Assembly: GCA_963969495.1 (NCBI GenBank)
Contig: OZ018318.1
Location: 101,712,641 to 101,776,640 of the forward strand
Reading direction: 5' to 3'
DNA: 64,000 nt
From: Ceratothoa steindachneri
Taxonomy: Eukaryota; Arthropoda; Malacostraca; Isopoda; Cymothoidae
Positions 11,147 through 21,918 of this stretch are shown here, piece by piece. A program made the translations under genes and the position numbers. How positions within the stretch are numbered: position 1 is the first letter of the stretch; the number at the start of each line of letters is the position of its first letter. The notes under the pieces are model-generated. The model was not told the DNA's origin. It made no database searches and was given only the letters and a program-made list of their open reading frames with translations.

Positions 11147-11188
<42 letters not shown>
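11147..11188. repeat. (TA)n microsatellite at internal deletion point of copy 2
   Basis: TA tract corresponding to 2240-2313 of copy 1. It is followed directly by the sequence that sits at 7111 in copy 1, so it marks the internal breakpoint. Confidence 0.95.
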
Positions 11189-11193
<5 letters not shown>

Positions 11194-13020
11194 TTCGTCT
11201 ATCAGCCACGCTCTCTGTCTGTCTATTTTGTCTGTGGGGGCGAACTCACTTGATCCTAATCAATAAATCCTCGGTGGCCTTTCCCACGCTCCACCGGGTG
11301 AATCAAACAACTGCATATGATAGGTTGGGTCGTGAGTGCCCCCCCCCCCCTCCCTCCTTGAAACATAAGACATTTAAGCCTATTCCATTTAGGAGTATTG
11401 AGCCATCGAATAAATGGAAATTAACCATCGGAAATCGAGGCTATTTTGAGTTTTCTATTTCAGCTTTCAGTGAAATGCGCGCTTTGATAAGGGAAAGGAT
11501 GACAGGAGCATTCTCAAATAAGGTTATCGACAGATAAAAAAAAAGAGGATCGAAACCTTATCGGAAAACGTAAAACCGATGAGGTTTAATTTGCAATCAC
11601 CTGTATTTTATTGAGATTTTATAGAGAGCTCGATTAAAACATTGGAAACAACGCTTACATGAATTACTGTAGGTAGGGGTATATGTTGGATAATAAAATC
11701 TACCGCTAAAGGAGGAATTGTTTTAACACGTCGACTACGATGGCTGGCAAAGGGATAGCAGTAAACTATATTTTTGATTTAATATTGAAAACGTCGCCAT
11801 TACACGTTTGACACTTAAGTGCGATATCTTACATCAAATGTAAATTATTTTGAAATATAGGTGTAGCATATATGAACTAATTTGTGGTCGCATTAACCCT
11901 TTCATCTATAAAATATGTGCTGTACTTCATACCTAGCCACATAATTTGCACTGATTGGGTTATGAACGTTTTGAAACTATACATAGCCGCGAGCATCTCG
12001 AATCTTCAGTTACCCACAAAAGCTCGAAGTTGCTGGATGTGATTTCTTTTATACCAAAATATTTAAAATTTAAGGCGAGTTATTTTATATTATTACATAT
12101 TGAATAATGAGACAAAGTAAAGTTTCAGAGAACTTTTGGGACAATTAGTCGTGAGACTTTATGGGTTACGTTTAAACGGGTTCCTTAATAGTTATTAACT
12201 ATTGTTCTTCAATTCCCTTTTATTATCAATTTCCGTCAACATTTTTGCAGTGTTTTAAAGTTATCACCTTGGCAATAATTGCAATACTACCTAATAATAA
12301 TAGTAAGAAGAAGGATACTAATAATAACAATACTCGTATGTATTTGTATATTATTCGTAGCATTCAGAAAATCAAGGCAAAATATGTAAAGATGATTCGA
12401 AAAGAGTATAAAAGAAGAAAAATGAATACCTAAAATATATTACTATATTATTGGTAGTATTAGCGCTGTAATTAATACAGAAATTATAAATACATCAATA
12501 TAAGAGAAGCGAGGAAAATCACAGACTCAAATATATAGATCCAGCAAAACCTGATCCCTTCACTCGTCAATTCTGCATCGTCAGTTTAGGAGTACAAATT
12601 GAGAACACAAAAGTGATGAGTTTAACCACCTGTACAAGAGCATAACTTTCAAGAGAACGCCCCCACCCCCTACTATCTATACAGGATCTACAGGAGGGGA
12701 TAGAACCAATTAGTGTATACAAATGTATTTTAATTTGGATTAATATTATTTTATAGCTCTTAATGCGGGCGAATTTACCGATATTTAAATTACAAAAACA
12801 CTAAATGAGGGTTCGGTAATTTTCACCGATGCGATGTTTTTCTTGGGGAAGGAGGGGGATCTAATAAGAATATGGGGGATAATATAAAAAGGAAAGGGAT
12901 TAGATATTGGGGGAAGAACAGGTTGGTTTATTAATTATAATTATCGAAGATTTTACGGCATAAGTATCGGATATAAAAACAAGTTGAATAATTCCTGTGT
13001 GCTATTAATGCACCAACATA
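11189..13020. other. Duplicated spacer (copy 2) without recognised genes
   Basis: Counterpart of 7111-8940, essentially identical by eye. No gene is recognised. Confidence 0.6.
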
Positions 13021-14066
13021 CAGTGTTCGGTCTAAATTTGACGGTTTACATAAAAAACCCGAAATATCTCAGCCAAAAATGAATGTTTTTTTTTTTGTTT
13101 TTTTTTAAATATCAACTAGATTATAGCTGGGAGAAAAGTTTACTCAAAGCAGCCGCCCTCAAGCTTCCACCGCGGCCTCAAGAAGGCTCCGAGTCATGTC
13201 GCATGCGTTCCCTACGTTCCCTGAAAAGATCTTCGAACATCTCTTTAATCTTGGCCACCAGCTCGTTTTTGATGTTGCAAACAGAGGGGCTGGTCTCTTC
13301 TCAACCGCGCCCCACACATAGTGATCCATGGAATTAAAATCGGGGGATCTAGGAGGCTATAAAGTGGGGCTGGCGAAGTCGTTAAAATTCTCCGACAGCC
13401 ACTTTTCAATGTCTCCGGAGGTATGGCCTTCCAGCAGCAAATCTCTCAATCCAGGGTTTTACCATAATCTCCAGTAGCTCCACATAGCCGTCAGAATTTA
13501 GTCTAAGACCCTGTTCAAAGATGTTGAGCGCCATGGTCTCACCCTCACTGGTCTTCATGATACATGGAACGTCGCAAGGATTATAGGCAAACCACCTGTT
13601 GTTATGGGTGTTGTGCAATTGATCTGGGGAGAAGTTCTTTTCGTATGAGAAGAACCAGATTGTCTCCGGCTGAATAAGATGCTTCGGCTTTTTTATAAGC
13701 TTTTTTGCCTTCGCCAAGCGGTTTTACTTGGCCTTGGCTGTCATAATATGTCCCTTGTTCCTCTTGTACGAGTGATAGTGATAGTCTTCATTCGAGGTTA
13801 GCTTCATGGCGGTGACTTCAACACCCATCTCTCTCCCCAAAGCCCAGATTCACTTGCTCGTGTCTTCCATAACCTTGTCCTGCAGTTGTGGGATGAATTC
13901 CAGCGTGTGGACGCAGTCAGAACGTCTGTTATGTTCATTTCCCCTGGGCATGGCTTATTAGTCTCCGTTATAGCTGTCCATGTCACGGCTTACAGCCTTT
14001 ACATTGTTAACAGAGCATTGAACACCAGTCATGATGGCGGCATTCTGAGATCCGGTACGGAGCATC
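13021..14066 (-). pseudogene. Mariner transposase pseudogene I (copy 2, longer)
   Basis: Same element as 8941-9719 but continuing past the duplication edge at 13802. The minus strand adds an N-terminal part with MMLRTGSQNAAIM near the probable start (about 14066), QCSVNNVKAVSRDMDSYNGD, FIPQLQDKVMEDTSK, ALGREMGV and MKLTSNEDYHYHSYKRNKGH. These are the helix-turn-helix and linker regions of mariner-type transposases. In-frame stops occur after YNGD, DTSK and MTAKAK. The first catalytic Asp is Tyr (near 13644) and the second catalytic block is deleted, as in copy 1. The left terminal repeat starts at 13021 after TA. No matching right repeat is seen before the next transposon at 14141, so the 5' end is lost. 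Confidence 0.85.
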
Positions 14067-14140
14067 ATGTTTTTGTAGTTTACGGCTGGCAGGCTGGAAC
14101 CTACGCAGCTTCTTGGCAATATGTTGGGCTCTTGTTTGTA

Positions 14141-15444
14141 AAGGGTGTTCTAATAACTTGGACCGATTTTAAATGTGAGTTAAGTTTAAGCATCTAATGA
14201 TTTTTTTCTTTTTCTTTCAGATTTAACAACTTCAGTCTTTGGCAATTTTAACCATGGAAAGATTAACAATCGAACAACGTGTTAAAGTTATCGAAGCCTA
14301 TTACGAAAATGGACATTCAAACAGAAACGCATTTCGGGCACTTCGGGATTTTGGGGGTCAATATAATCGACCAACCGAGAGTGCAATTGGGAAGATTCTT
14401 CGACAATTCAAACAAACGGGGTCAGTGGCAGATATGAAAACGCCATTGCGTGCTCGTTTACGCCGTTCAGCTGAAAACATTGCTGCAGTACGCGAGAATG
14501 TGGCCGAAGATCCAGACACCTCTATTCGTCATCGCGCGCAGGAATTGAACCTCTCCACAACAACGTTACATCGAATTTTGACAAAAGATTTGTCTCTACA
14601 CGCTTACAAAATTCAATTGACATAAGAACTGAAGACTGTTGACCATTTGAAGCGCCGTACATTCGTCAATTGGGTGCACGAGCAAATACAAGCCGATGAT
14701 GATTTTTCGCAAAAAATCATCTTTAGTGATGAAGCCCTTTTTCATCTTGGTGGATTCGCTAATTAGCAGAATTATCGCATTTGGGCTGATCAAAATCCCA
14801 GGAAGATTGTTGAAAAGCCACTGCATCCACAAAAGTAACTGTTTCGTGTGCATTTTTTGCTAGCGGAATCATTGGGCCGTATTTCTTCGAAAATAATGCC
14901 GGGAATTCTGTCTCGGTGACAGGCGAGCGATACCGTGCCATGATAACCAACTTTTTATGGCCTGAATTGAATTCTATGGATGTCGAAGATTTGTGGTTTC
15001 AACAGGACGGCGCCACATGCCACATAGCCAATGCAGCAATGGCTTTATTGATTGAGAAGTTCCCAGGTCGCATCATCTCTCGAAACAGCGAGGTCAATTG
15101 GACACCACGATCGTGTGACTTTACCTCTTTAGATTTCTTCCTTTCGGATCATCTCAAAAAGTAAGGTCTATGCCAACAAGCCAACAACAATTCAACAGCT
15201 GAAGGATGGGATAATAAGGCATATTGTTGATATCGAGGAGCAACTATGCAGAGACGTCATCAAAAATTTGACCATCGAGTGGAGGGGTGCCGCCGAAGCC
15301 TTGGCAGACATTTAGGCGATATTATTTTTCCCACATAATTGCCATCACTCAAATAATATGATCTAATAGTGAAATCAATAAATTTTCACCAATAACACTG
15401 TTTTATTTACTGCTAACTTTGATCCGTCTTAATGGAACACCCTT
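14141..15444 (+). mobile_element. Full-length mariner-like element (1,304 bp)
   Basis: Terminal inverted repeats AAGGGTGTTCTAATAACTTG (left) and an inverted AAGGGTGTTCCATTAAGAC (right) are flanked on both sides by TA (14139-14140 and 15445-15446), the hallmark target duplication of the IS630-Tc1-mariner superfamily. It encloses a damaged transposase gene. Removing the element rejoins TGTTTG-TA-TGATGTTTT. Across that site the minus strand reads as continuous LINE-like coding sequence, so it most likely jumped into an existing LINE. Confidence 0.93.
14254..15315 (+). pseudogene. Mariner transposase, DD41D type, disrupted
   Basis: The ATG at 14254 is chosen because MERLTIEQRVKVIEAYYENG is the usual start of this family. 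An intact N-terminal part of about 120 codons has a helix-turn-helix region and GSVADMKTPLR / LNLSTTTLHRIL segments. Catalytic blocks remain: FSDEALF (first Asp about 14728), WFQQDGATCH (second Asp 15006-15008) and SCDFTSLDFF (third Asp 15132-15134). The count between the last two is 41 residues. Damage: an in-frame TAA after KIQLT (about 14623), a TAG at about 14764, a frame shift near 14838 and another near 15163 after HLKK, where the frame resumes with VYANKPTTIQQL. The C-terminal stop is at 15313-15315. Expected length is about 350 residues. Not functional as it stands. Confidence 0.9.
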
Positions 15445-15446
15445 TA

Positions 15447-17594
15447 TGATGTTTTGGTGTGTGTGGAATCTTAGGATCTTGTCGAATGTTGCCCCTAAGA
15501 TTTTGTTGTGAGTTGTGTATGTGAGTCTTGCTGTGTCCACATGCTTGGGCTATGATGTGTGTGTATAAATTTGTATGTTTTGTGTGTAGTGATTGCGTGC
15601 TCCTTAGTGTTAACTGTATCTTCTAAGGATTGGTAGCTATAAGCCACTTAACCACATACTCTGTCTACTTGTCTATGATTATCTGTGCGTGGCGTGCGCT
15701 TCTGTTTGGTCCATGGCCGCACACGAGAATGGTCTCGTTGTAGTCATAGGAGAGTGTGTATTTGTGTCTGCAGTTTTCGGGTGGGTGTGGGGTGTCATTT
15801 GTGTACATTATATAGAGCGTAGATGCCAGTACGATACCCTTGGATATGCCTGCGCGTGGTGCAAATGGGCGTGATAGTGTGTTGTTGTAATTTATTTAGC
15901 ACCTTAGGTCTGTAAAGTAGTGAGAGATAAGCCTTCTGGTTCAAAGTGGGAGCTCCGTGTTGTTAGCTAATTTCCAACGAAGTCCCTTGTGTCACACCTT
16001 GTCAAAGGTCTTCTCTACGTCCATACTGATGTAGAGTGTTTTCTGACGTTCTTGGCGTGCTTTCTGAATTATGTCATGAAAGATGGTGACAACCACTTGA
16101 ATAGACCGGCCACTTTTGAAGCCATATTGGCAGGGAGAGAACAAATCACTCTCCTCCAGAAAATTCCGGAGACGTGTGTTGACCATATGTTCTAGTATCT
16201 TGCCTCTAACAGAGCAATAGACCTGTAGTTGTTGGGGTGTTTTAACTTTTGTTTTTCTTGTATAGTTGTGTTGTGTGAGATTTTGAATGGTTGTGAGAAG
16301 TAGTCAGAGACGAGTGAAGGGTTGAATAGGTGCATTAGAGTAGTAGAGATGCTTTCTAGGAGGGGTTGAATTATAGTGGTTGGAAGACCGTATAGGCCAG
16401 GGGTGCGTTTTGGTGTTGATTGTATATCAGGGGCGCGGGACCAAGCTCACCGGCGTGGATAAGGCCCCATTTATGGACTTCCAGGAAGTGCTTTGTTCCT
16501 TTGGTTTGGGTAGGTTGTGTGCGTGCGCTGTCTCCTACTGGGTCCTAAATGCGTCGAAGATGTCAGTAGTGTCAGTGAGTGTACGGTTTGTAAGTTAGAG
16601 GGAGATGGGTTTTGGTGGATCCGTGACCATTGAAGGATGCAAGCACCTGGGAGTGTGATGTTATGTCGTTTTGGTCTTCTTTTGTAGTCGTTGTTGAATT
16701 GTGTAATGAGTCTTTGTGTGTGTATGGAGAACGTAAAGGGTTTTATGTATATGGATGTTTTATGTAGTCTGTCTATTTTGCCTGCAGTGTTCATGGTGCC
16801 CATGATGTACACTAGTGGTTGTCTATGTGTATAGCTTTAAATTTTTATAAATTAAAGTTGTGTGGTGTGTTCTCAGTTGTTTTTTGAACTCCATCCAGTT
16901 CGTGTTGTTGTAGTCGAAGAGGGGTGTGTGTGAGTATTAGTATTGATTACGATGAGATTATCATACATAAAGGAATGTGGTCAGATAGTACGTGGTGACC
17001 TGAAGAAATGTGAGTATGAAAGCATGTAGCATGGTCATTGCGGAAGAGCACGTCCGGAGGCGTGGACCCTCTGTGATGCTCAGAGAATGTTGGGAAGTCC
17101 GAGCCGATGCGCTCGCAGCTAAAACGCTGTAATTGTCCGGTCAGATACCTTCCCGCATCATTAGTGGTTAGAAAGTAGTGTGGTATGGTAAGCGGTCAGG
17201 TCCCCCGCAAAGAAGAGAGGGAAGTTGTGGTTGAATAGAGCCCGGAGTGGGACGTCTATGTGTAGTTTTTGTCGTGGTGGTCTCTAGTGAGTGGCCACGA
17301 AGATAAAACCAGAGCTCGCGTATACTTTGCAGGCTAGAAATGAGTTAATTTGTGTGTTCTAGAGGGAGTGGATCACTGATCCCAGGTGCGGCGCTTGTGA
17401 TGTTAGGTAGGTATGGTGCTTGCAATACGAAGTCCGTTGTTGAGAGGGTGTAGGCTGGTGGAGTTCAAAAGTAGGCTGTCTGGTCTCTAGGTGTTGAGTA
17501 TCCAGTTGGAGACGGTGTAGCGAATACCGCGCCAACTGTGTGCGTTTAGCTGCAACACACTAAGACGACCTATGGTTGGGAGTGAAGTGTTCAT
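15447..17594 (-). pseudogene. LINE ORF2 (endonuclease-reverse transcriptase), disrupted
   Basis: The start at 17592-17594 (ATG) overlaps the ORF1 stop. The N-terminus reads MNTSLPTIGRLSVLQLNAHS, whose LQLNAHS matches the first active-site block of APE-like endonucleases. Further blocks are LFFAGDLTA (expected GGDLNA), GSTPPDV and LSDHIPLYV, the final SDH motif. The reverse transcriptase shows SPCQYGFKSGRS and SMDVEKTFDKV (motif A, about 16000) and a degenerate GISKGIVLAS (motif B). The YADD box is not recognisable. Many stops and frame shifts lie throughout. The intact longest stretch is 15992-16186. The complete enzyme would copy element RNA at a nicked target. Confidence 0.82.
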
Positions 17595-18247
17595 GATGTT
17601 GTATTAGCGACAGCCGCTTTCCTTGCCTTGATCTCCCAGTATTGCACCGAGAGAGTAGGGATGGGGGCGGCTACCTCCACACGTGTCTGTGACCGGTGGG
17701 GTTTGGTGTAGGTGGAGTGTGTAGGTTTCGTGTTACTTGGTGCGTGTGCGATGGTACTGGGTGTGGAGGAGGAGACAGTAGAAAGGAAGGGGGGCAGTGG
17801 GAGGAGTGGTGGAAACAGTGGAAGGAGGGTAAGAAGGTGAAAGGGAGGGAGGGGACAGTGGAAAGGGACAGTGGAAGGGGGTGGAGACGGTGGGAAGGGA
17901 GGGGGGGTAGAGGAAGGGGTTTTAAATAACAAGGAATGATGGGGTGGCACAGTTAAGGGTGAGGGGACAGTAGGAAGAAGGGTGGAGTTAGTAGGAGATG
18001 AGGTGGGGAGAATGGGGACTGTAGAAAGAGTGGGGGCAATAAGCGGAAGGAAGAGTGCAGCGGAGACGTAGGTGGGTACAGTGGAAGGACGGGTGGGGGC
18101 AGAGTGATTGTGGGGAGCCAGGAAAGGGGGTGGAACTGGGTGGTTGGTGGGGGTTGGTCTTGAGTGAGGCGTGTGCTCTTGTAAGTCCGTGCACTCTGTT
18201 GTGCGGAGGAAGTGTTTATGAGGGCGAACACCTTCTCTGGAAGTCAT
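17591..18247 (-). pseudogene. LINE ORF1 C-terminal part, proline-rich
   Basis: An open frame of 218 codons with an extreme Pro/Ser/Thr/Leu composition ends RKAAVANTTS then TGA at 17591-17593, overlapping the ORF2 ATG by two bases (ATGA). The position immediately upstream of the endonuclease ORF is why I read it as ORF1. The RNA-binding zinc knuckles expected further upstream are not visible, so it is truncated or decayed at the 5' side. The composition alone could also be a chance frame in a GGGT-rich repeat. Confidence 0.45.
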
Positions 18248-18250
18248 CCA

Positions 18251-18499
18251 AAGGTTATTCCGGGAATTATTAAAAGAAAACTAACTCTGGGTCGGATTCC
18301 CCCATTTGTCAACAGTTTTGAAGGTCATAAGTCAAAATACTTGAGAGCACGCGACTTAGGTCTGTTGACCTTGTTTTGCTCTATTTTTGTTATAGGATCT
18401 ACCCTAAGTTGTTCTTTAATAAGCTTAGCGAGTTTAGCATAATCGAGTCTTTAATTGTTCTATCTCCTCTCCTCTTTATCCTTGTGTCAAAAAAAGTCT
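18251..18499. other. Spacer, nothing recognised
   Basis: Short stretch between the LINE and the 77-bp satellite. Confidence 0.4.
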
Positions 18500-18807
18500 T
18501 TGTCTAATCTCGCTTATTTTGGTGCTATACGACATTGTCTCATTTTTTTTAGCTGTCATTTTTTGTGTTAGACAACTTTGTCTCGAGCTGTCATTTTTGG
18601 TGCTATACGACCTTGTCTCATGTTTTAGCTGTCATTTTTTGTGTTAGACAACTTTGCCTCAAGCTGTCATTTTTTGGTGCTAGACGACCTTGTCTCATGT
18701 TTTAGCTGTCATTTTTTGTGTTAGACAACTTTGTCTCGAGCTGTCATTTTTTGTTGCTAGACGACCTTGTCTCATGTTTTAGCTGTCATTTTTTGTGTTA
18801 GACAAAT
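18500..18807. repeat. 77-bp satellite, left block
   Basis: A dimeric unit made of AGCTGTCATTTTTTGTGTTA + GACAACTTTGTCTCG and a variant with GTGCTAGACGACCTTGTCTC + ATGTTTT. The TGTTTTAGCTGTC landmark recurs at 18621, 18698 and 18775, exactly 77 bp apart. The array continues at 19721 after a PLE insertion. Confidence 0.9.
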
Positions 18808-19720
18808 TATTTTTAAATAAGAAAAGGTTGGTTGGTTGTTGAATGTGGTAATTCAAATTAAAAAAATAAGAAGGGGAACAGCGGTATTATCTATGTTGAG
18901 TGTAGGAGATTTTGTACGTATTAGTAGGGATTCCAAAATTCTTAGAATATATTCATTGTTATTATGACCAATTATTTTGAAGTTATCTATGGAACATTCT
19001 GTCTTGCATTGTATAATATGATTTCTAATTACAGAAGTTTCCTTTTTAGACAATTTTTTTCCAGTGCGATGGCTTATTCCCATGTGAGAACAAAACCTCT
19101 CTTTCAATGAGCGAACCGTACTACCAATATAGGTTCCTTGAGAACAACAAGGACAAGGAAAAGCATAAACAACACGGCTGCTCATTTCTAGAAGAAGTTT
19201 GTCTTTTGATGAGAAGAAACTTCCTATGGAAAGTGGGTTGACAAAAGTGATTTTGAAGTTGGTATGAAAGAAATATTTTTTGAGTAATTTGTTGCATTTT
19301 CTAGTGAATAATTTATTGTAAGGTCCCATTTCAGGTACTACGAAAAAAAAATCATTTGTGGGAACATTATATGAGAGAAAGGATGGAGAGTAAATTTTGG
19401 TGAGAAAATTATTGATTAGCTTGTCAACCAAAGGTGAGGGTAACAATTATTTTTAAAATAAGACTTTAGAGTCTGGAATTCATTTTGCATTAGGAAATAA
19501 TTGGAGGAGAGATGGTAACCTCTATATACTAGAGATTTAATTGCACTGAGTTTGTGTGACAAGTCACAATGGCTGAAAAAATTGATTCCTAGGCTACTAA
19601 AGGTAGGCTTTCTGTATATTGCGGTAGTTAGTTTGTCGGTTTTTTCTATAATGACGTCTAAAAAAGGAAGTTGATAGTTACTCTCTAATTCAATGGTATA
19701 TTTAATGTTGGGATGATAAG
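18808..19720 (-). mobile_element. Penelope-like element, 5'-truncated, inside 77-bp satellite
   Basis: The satellite breaks at TTAGACAAA (about 18807) and resumes with TTGTCATTTTTGTGTTAGAC at 19721. Between them lies minus-strand PLE coding sequence covering the end of the reverse transcriptase and the GIY-YIG nuclease. Severe 5' truncation is typical of target-primed insertion. No (TA)n lies at its borders, unlike the other two PLE loci here. Confidence 0.85.
18853..19720 (-). pseudogene. PLE RT C-terminus + GIY-YIG endonuclease, frameshifted
   Basis: From 19720 leftward the frame encodes the RT region after motif C: HPNIKYTIELESN, LPFLDVIIEK and IYRKPTFSSLGINF. A one-base shift near 19436 moves it into the second frame (19446-18853). 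That frame ends with VVYAFPCPCC (GIY strand plus CxxC), TYIGSTVRSLKERF (YIG strand with the conserved Arg) and EYILRILESLLI (late Glu). The stop after LLIFLI is at 18853. The nuclease motifs are all present, but the RT palm with its catalytic Asp pair is missing, so the copy is dead. GIY-YIG is the diagnostic partner domain of Penelope-like RTs. Confidence 0.88.
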
Positions 19721-19830
19721 TTGTCATTTTTGTGTTAGACACATTGTCTTTAGGTGTCATTTTTTGTTAGACACATTGTCTCTAGCTGTCATTTTTTGTG
19801 TTAAACGATATTGTATCATTTTTTAGCTGT
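19721..19830. repeat. 77-bp satellite, right block
   Basis: Two to three units (GTCATTTTTTGTTAGACACA and variants) continue the array interrupted by the PLE. Confidence 0.8.
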
Positions 19831-20580
19831 CTCAAGTTTTAAGTTGCATATCGCAAAATATTCTCAGTTATATAAGTGTGGCAGTGTTCTAATGAAGATT
19901 CTGAGAGTTGATTGTTAAGTTCATTAAACATCTTTGGTAGTTTAATTTTGAAGATATTTATTAACCTACAAGTGGTTAATTTTCAGTGGATCAGTTCTTT
20001 TTGTCATAAGTTTAGCAGTTTTTTATTTAAGATCTATTTAGACCTTGCTACTGAATAATATGTGGTCGCTACATGAGTTGAAGGAAAGCATAGCCTACAT
20101 GTACATAAGAAAAGGTTTCCTGTTGTGGCGTATGCAATCGATCTCATTTGGGGGTTTTATTTCGTTTCACCCATTTCCATCTTCTATTTCTCTCCTATTT
20201 TTTAGGAAGAAAGGTTCGGAATTTAAAGGTTTGTTCCTTCTGCAAATTCAACTCATCTGTTCCCACGTTCCCTTCCTTCACTTATCATGAATTTTCCTAC
20301 TGATCGTCCATCTTGAAGTTGTTCTCGAATCATTGCAATGAAGCTTCCCATAATCATCGTAAACTCATGGGTTCCTTGTATATGTGCATTCGTAAGTGCT
20401 ACATAGATGTGCTCAACTTCTAGATCTGAAAATATAGAACCGTGAACGTAGATTACCTGTAGAAAAAATATCTAAAGATATTTTATTAGGTTGTCAAAAA
20501 ATTAATGTCATTTTTAGAAGACTGTAAAAAAATACATATCGGTGTTTTTTTAATTGTTCCAAATTTGCTGCAATCAGTAT
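19831..20580. other. Spacer, nothing recognised
   Basis: AT-rich. The frame at 20045-20290 has no recognisable family or supporting signals. Confidence 0.45.
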
Positions 20581-20800
20581 AAGGATAACAGTAGCAAGGA
20601 TTAGGCCTTTTAAGGTCTATTAATGCCTTGGGCATTTTTAATATCTCAATTTCTAGGCCTCTTGTAATCTAGGAATCCCTAGGCCATTTGAGCTTTATTA
20701 ATGTCTTGGACCTTTTTAAGATAGCGATGTCTTGGGCTCTTTTAATCTATGAATGATTAGGCCTTTTAAACTGTATTAAATCCTTGGATATTTTTAATAT
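20581..20800. repeat. 78-bp satellite, left block
   Basis: About three units containing CTGTATTAATGCCTTGGACA and TTTTAAGATATCAATG-type blocks. It is interrupted after TTTTTAATAT by the element at 20801-21918. Confidence 0.85.
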
Positions 20801-20869
20801 TACAGGTTTGCACCAGTTTATGGATGGTCACCAGTTTTGGGGTGACGATGGCTTACCTGTGTATGGGTG

Positions 20870-20975
20870 TCGGGCTAAGGTGGTTAAGGCGGCCTTACAG
20901 TCGAGTTTGGTCTAACTCCAAAGGATTCTTTCGAATAATTCGCTTGTAGGCTGGGTTCGAATGGTAACCTGGTTA
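20870..20975 (+). repeat. tRNA-like segment (A/B boxes)
   Basis: GCTAAGGTGGTTAAGGCGG resembles the A-box region of a leucine-type tRNA and GGGTTCGAATGGTAACC contains a B-box. The spacer between them is longer than in a normal tRNA. A SINE head or tRNA pseudogene is likely; a functional tRNA is not. Confidence 0.35.
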
Positions 20976-21720
20976 TTGATTGGCAGAAGGAAGGACTCGG
21001 AAGAAAAAATGGTGGTTTCGTAGACTTTAATCTCGGCTTAGGGCTACTACCTCAGTTCGGGCAAGCGAAATAGTTGAGTATTCAGTGGTTCGTTTGTGCG
21101 TTAACGCCTATCGGTTGACTATCACTGTTAATGTTCCTTGTTGCTTGTAAGTCTCCTTCTGTGCCAGATTGTGGGGACTATGGACGGATGGATTGAGGAC
21201 GACGAACGGACTTGTGACGCTACTAATTTATCTACAAATCAGAATGAGAATGATGAAGAATGAATAATAATAATGAGAATGTTTCAGCCCGTCTATTTAT
21301 AACAACTCTATTTAAGGGGGCGTGACTTCTCTTCTCTCAATATGGACGCGACGGCGAGTTTATAGGGTTAGAAGTATGTCCGTGTGTTCTTTATTTAGAC
21401 TGCTGGGCGCAGTCAAAGGGTGTGTGCATGTTCAGTGTAGGCACGTGTGCACCAAAAGAGTATTTGCATTTTGGCTACCTGACCGGGCTTATCAAGCCGA
21501 CATCCATAGCAAGATTTATTTCGTCGTTTCACAGGTTCATGTAAATTTTGGCTGGTAAAATCAGACTCCGTTCTATATGTGTCCTGCTGTTTTCCACTGC
21601 CTCCGTTATCTATGTCCAGACCTTCGGCTCACATCTGTTTCGTAATGTGTGTATGTTTGTACATTCGCGTGGGAACCCTAACGATTTCGCTTGCCTCATA
21701 ACAACATATTCTATTTTCCA

Positions 21721-21721
<1 letters not shown>

Positions 21722-21755
<34 letters not shown>
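21722..21755. repeat. (TA)n microsatellite
   Basis: TA tract inside the insertion in the 78-bp satellite. Confidence 0.95.
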
Positions 21756-21760
<5 letters not shown>

Positions 21761-21918
21761 CGATTTAATATTATTTACAAGGATTTGCTTTGTTCTACAT
21801 TAGTTCATTGTTACAACATGGCATATTATTTCAGCGTTCGATTTGTGTGCCCAATTTCAAGATTTCAATAGGGCCAACGGGGTGCTCATTGTGTGGTTCC
21901 TTGCAATTGGGCGCTACA

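Larger units (their letters stand above)
9717..13802. repeat. Tandem segmental duplication, copy 2 (4.1 kb, internally deleted)
   Basis: This copy repeats the left part of copy 1 up to the (TA)n tract (11147-11188), then jumps directly to the sequence found at 7111 in copy 1. Either copy 2 lost the 4.87 kb between a (TA)n tract and ATCGATTT, or copy 1 gained it. The right end runs uninterrupted into the N-terminal part of a mariner transposase (13803-14066), whereas copy 1 is cut off at that point. The right flank of copy 2 is thus the ancestral context. Confidence 0.88.
15447..18250 (-). mobile_element. LINE (APE-type non-LTR retrotransposon), degraded
   Basis: The minus strand carries, in order, a proline-rich ORF1 end (18247-17591), an apurinic-type endonuclease (about 17590-16950), a linker (about 16800-16400) and a reverse transcriptase (about 16230-15450). 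The type resembles Jockey/I-group elements that also supplied the fragments at 29.85 and 35.8 kb. The 3' part after the RT palm is absent: the mariner at 14141-15444 interrupts it, and a short stretch of RT-like sense appears to continue to about 14090 before mariner I begins. Confidence 0.8.
20801..21918 (-). mobile_element. 1.1 kb insertion in 78-bp satellite, candidate solo LTR
   Basis: The insertion is bounded by ATAT on both sides (20797-20800 and 21919-21922), consistent with a 4-bp target duplication. Read on the minus strand it begins TGTAGCGCCCAATTGC and ends CAAACCTGTA. TG at the start and a size of about 1.1 kb suit a lone LTR, but the expected terminal CA is not present. It contains a (TA)n tract (21722-21755) and a tRNA-like segment (20870-20975), so a composite insertion is the alternative. 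No coding region is seen. Confidence 0.4.

Noticed and set aside
13886..14197. 103-codon plus-strand frame
   Set aside because: Antisense of the mariner I N-terminal region and its 5' flank.
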